This document shows positions 14,384 through 15,088 of a DNA stretch of 15,088 bases, piece by piece. Within the stretch, counting starts at the first letter, position 1. Each line of letters opens with the position of its first letter. Under the pieces are notes generated by a model. The model worked only from the letters and a program-made list of their open reading frames with translations. It was not told where the DNA came from and made no database searches. The stretch comes from Flavobacteriales bacterium UBA7519 (lineage in GTDB: Bacteria; Bacteroidota; Bacteroidia; Flavobacteriales; Weeksellaceae), in assembly GCA_002476905.1 (NCBI GenBank), contig DLND01000044.1, positions 1 through 15,088 of the forward strand, in the 5' to 3' direction. A program made the position numbers and the translations under genes.

Positions 14384-15088
14384 TTAAATAATTCCTAACT
14401 CCTTCCCTACTTTTTCAAAAGCCGCAATTGCTTTGTCCAAATGGTCTCTTGTATGCGCCGCAGAGAGCTGAACTCTGATTCTCGCTTTGCCTTTTGGAAC
14501 AACCGGATAGAAGAATCCAATTACATAAATATCTTCAGCCAAAAGTTTTTCTGCCATTTCCTGCGCTAATTTCGCATCGTAAAGCATTACCGGAACAATC
14601 GCCGCGTCGCCATTTGGAATATCGAAACCTTTAGCTTTCATTTCTTTTCGGAAATATTCTGCGTTTTCCATTACTTTATCTCTCAAAGAAGTATCATCAG
14701 AAATCATATCCAAAACTTTGGAAGCTGCGCCGACAATTCCTGGTGCTAATGAATTGGAAAACAAATAAGGACGAGAACGCTGTCTCAGCATATCGATGAT
14801 TTCCTTTTTTCCTGAGGTAAATCCGCCTAAAGCACCACCCAAAGCTTTCCCTAACGTTGAAGTAATAATATCGACTCTACCAATAACATCATTCGCTTCG
14901 TGCGTTCCACGACCAGTTTTCCCAATAAATCCGGTTGCGTGAGAATCATCTACCATTACCAAAGCATCATATTTGTCTGCTAAATCACAAACACCTTTTA
15001 AGTCAGCAACAATTCCGTCCATTGAGAAAACACCGTCCGTCACAATGATTTTGAATCTGTGATTTTTTTCAGAAGCCGCAATCAGTTG
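14384..15088 (-). CDS. kbl: 2-amino-3-ketobutyrate CoA ligase / glycine C-acetyltransferase (partial)
   Basis: The C-terminal 235 residues of a PLP-dependent alpha-oxoamine synthase; the 5' end is cut by the right edge. The frame is open to the last base, so the GTG at 15043 is internal. Kbl converts 2-amino-3-ketobutyrate and CoA to glycine and acetyl-CoA in threonine breakdown. Visible motifs: [12 protein letters not shown], the PLP-contacting VDDSHATGF, and the Schiff-base lysine in [13 protein letters not shown] (residue 81 of the visible part), then SNSLAP and a C-terminal [11 protein letters not shown]. The close relatives BioF and serine palmitoyltransferase share the fold; [11 protein letters not shown] and [23 protein letters not shown] wording favours Kbl. 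The gene converges on rplS and ends at a strong terminator. Confidence 0.92.
   Translation of the reverse strand, partial: QLIAASEKNHRFKIIVTDGVFSMDGIVADLKGVCDLADKYDALVMVDDSHATGFIGKTGRGTHEANDVIGRVDIITSTLGKALGGALGGFTSGKKEIIDMLRQRSRPYLFSNSLAPGIVGAASKVLDMISDDTSLRDKVMENAEYFRKEMKAKGFDIPNGDAAIVPVMLYDAKLAQEMAEKLLAEDIYVIGFFYPVVPKGKARIRVQLSAAHTRDHLDKAIAAFEKVGKELGII

Noticed and set aside
1..15088. CRISPR arrays, insertion sequences, tRNA genes, phage or plasmid functions
   Set aside because: No regularly spaced repeats, transposase, integrase or replication genes are visible, and no cloverleaf-like tRNA sequence was spotted in the gaps.

Overview
The window looks like chromosomal DNA of a flavobacterium, most likely Chryseobacterium or a close relative in the Weeksellaceae. 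The evidence is low GC, A-rich start regions without clear Shine-Dalgarno sites, several promoters of the Bacteroidetes TTTG / TAnnTTTG type, a DUF5686 outer-membrane protein, and intergenic repeats of kinds I remember from flavobacterial genomes. The assignment is by family resemblance, not by a search.

Layout. Positions 23-3165 (minus) hold an efflux operon: a TolC-type outer-membrane protein, a MacA/HlyD-type adaptor and a MacB/LolD-type ATPase. The permease should lie beyond the left edge. The TolC gene appears to have lost about 150 codons in frame. Divergent from it is thyA (3343-4137, plus), followed directly by a two-gene RelE/ParE-type toxin-antitoxin module and then a secreted M1 aminopeptidase (4825-7335). 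A shared terminator hairpin separates this from a minus-strand pair: DUF5686 and, 2 nt after it, an alkyltransferase-like DNA-repair protein with a GTG start. Next (10307-10776, minus) is the wreck of a secreted glycoside hydrolase whose catalytic domain has been deleted, still with a good promoter and terminator. A Zn/Cd/Pb-type P1B ATPase follows (10875-12821, minus).

The 537-bp gap at 12822-13358 is a mosaic of repeats: CGCAAAG copies, a GATT..GC periodic stretch, a perfect 19-bp inverted repeat and a long hairpin element. The right end carries an FKBP-type prolyl isomerase, rplS (ribosomal protein L19) with a roughly 70-nt leader containing a 23S-rRNA-like stretch, two back-to-back terminators, and the 3' part of kbl running off the right edge.

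Most genes are ordinary housekeeping or envelope genes. I do not see a convincing new multi-gene system. The best leads are the two internal gene deletions (TolC and glycoside hydrolase), the L19 leader and the repeat mosaic.
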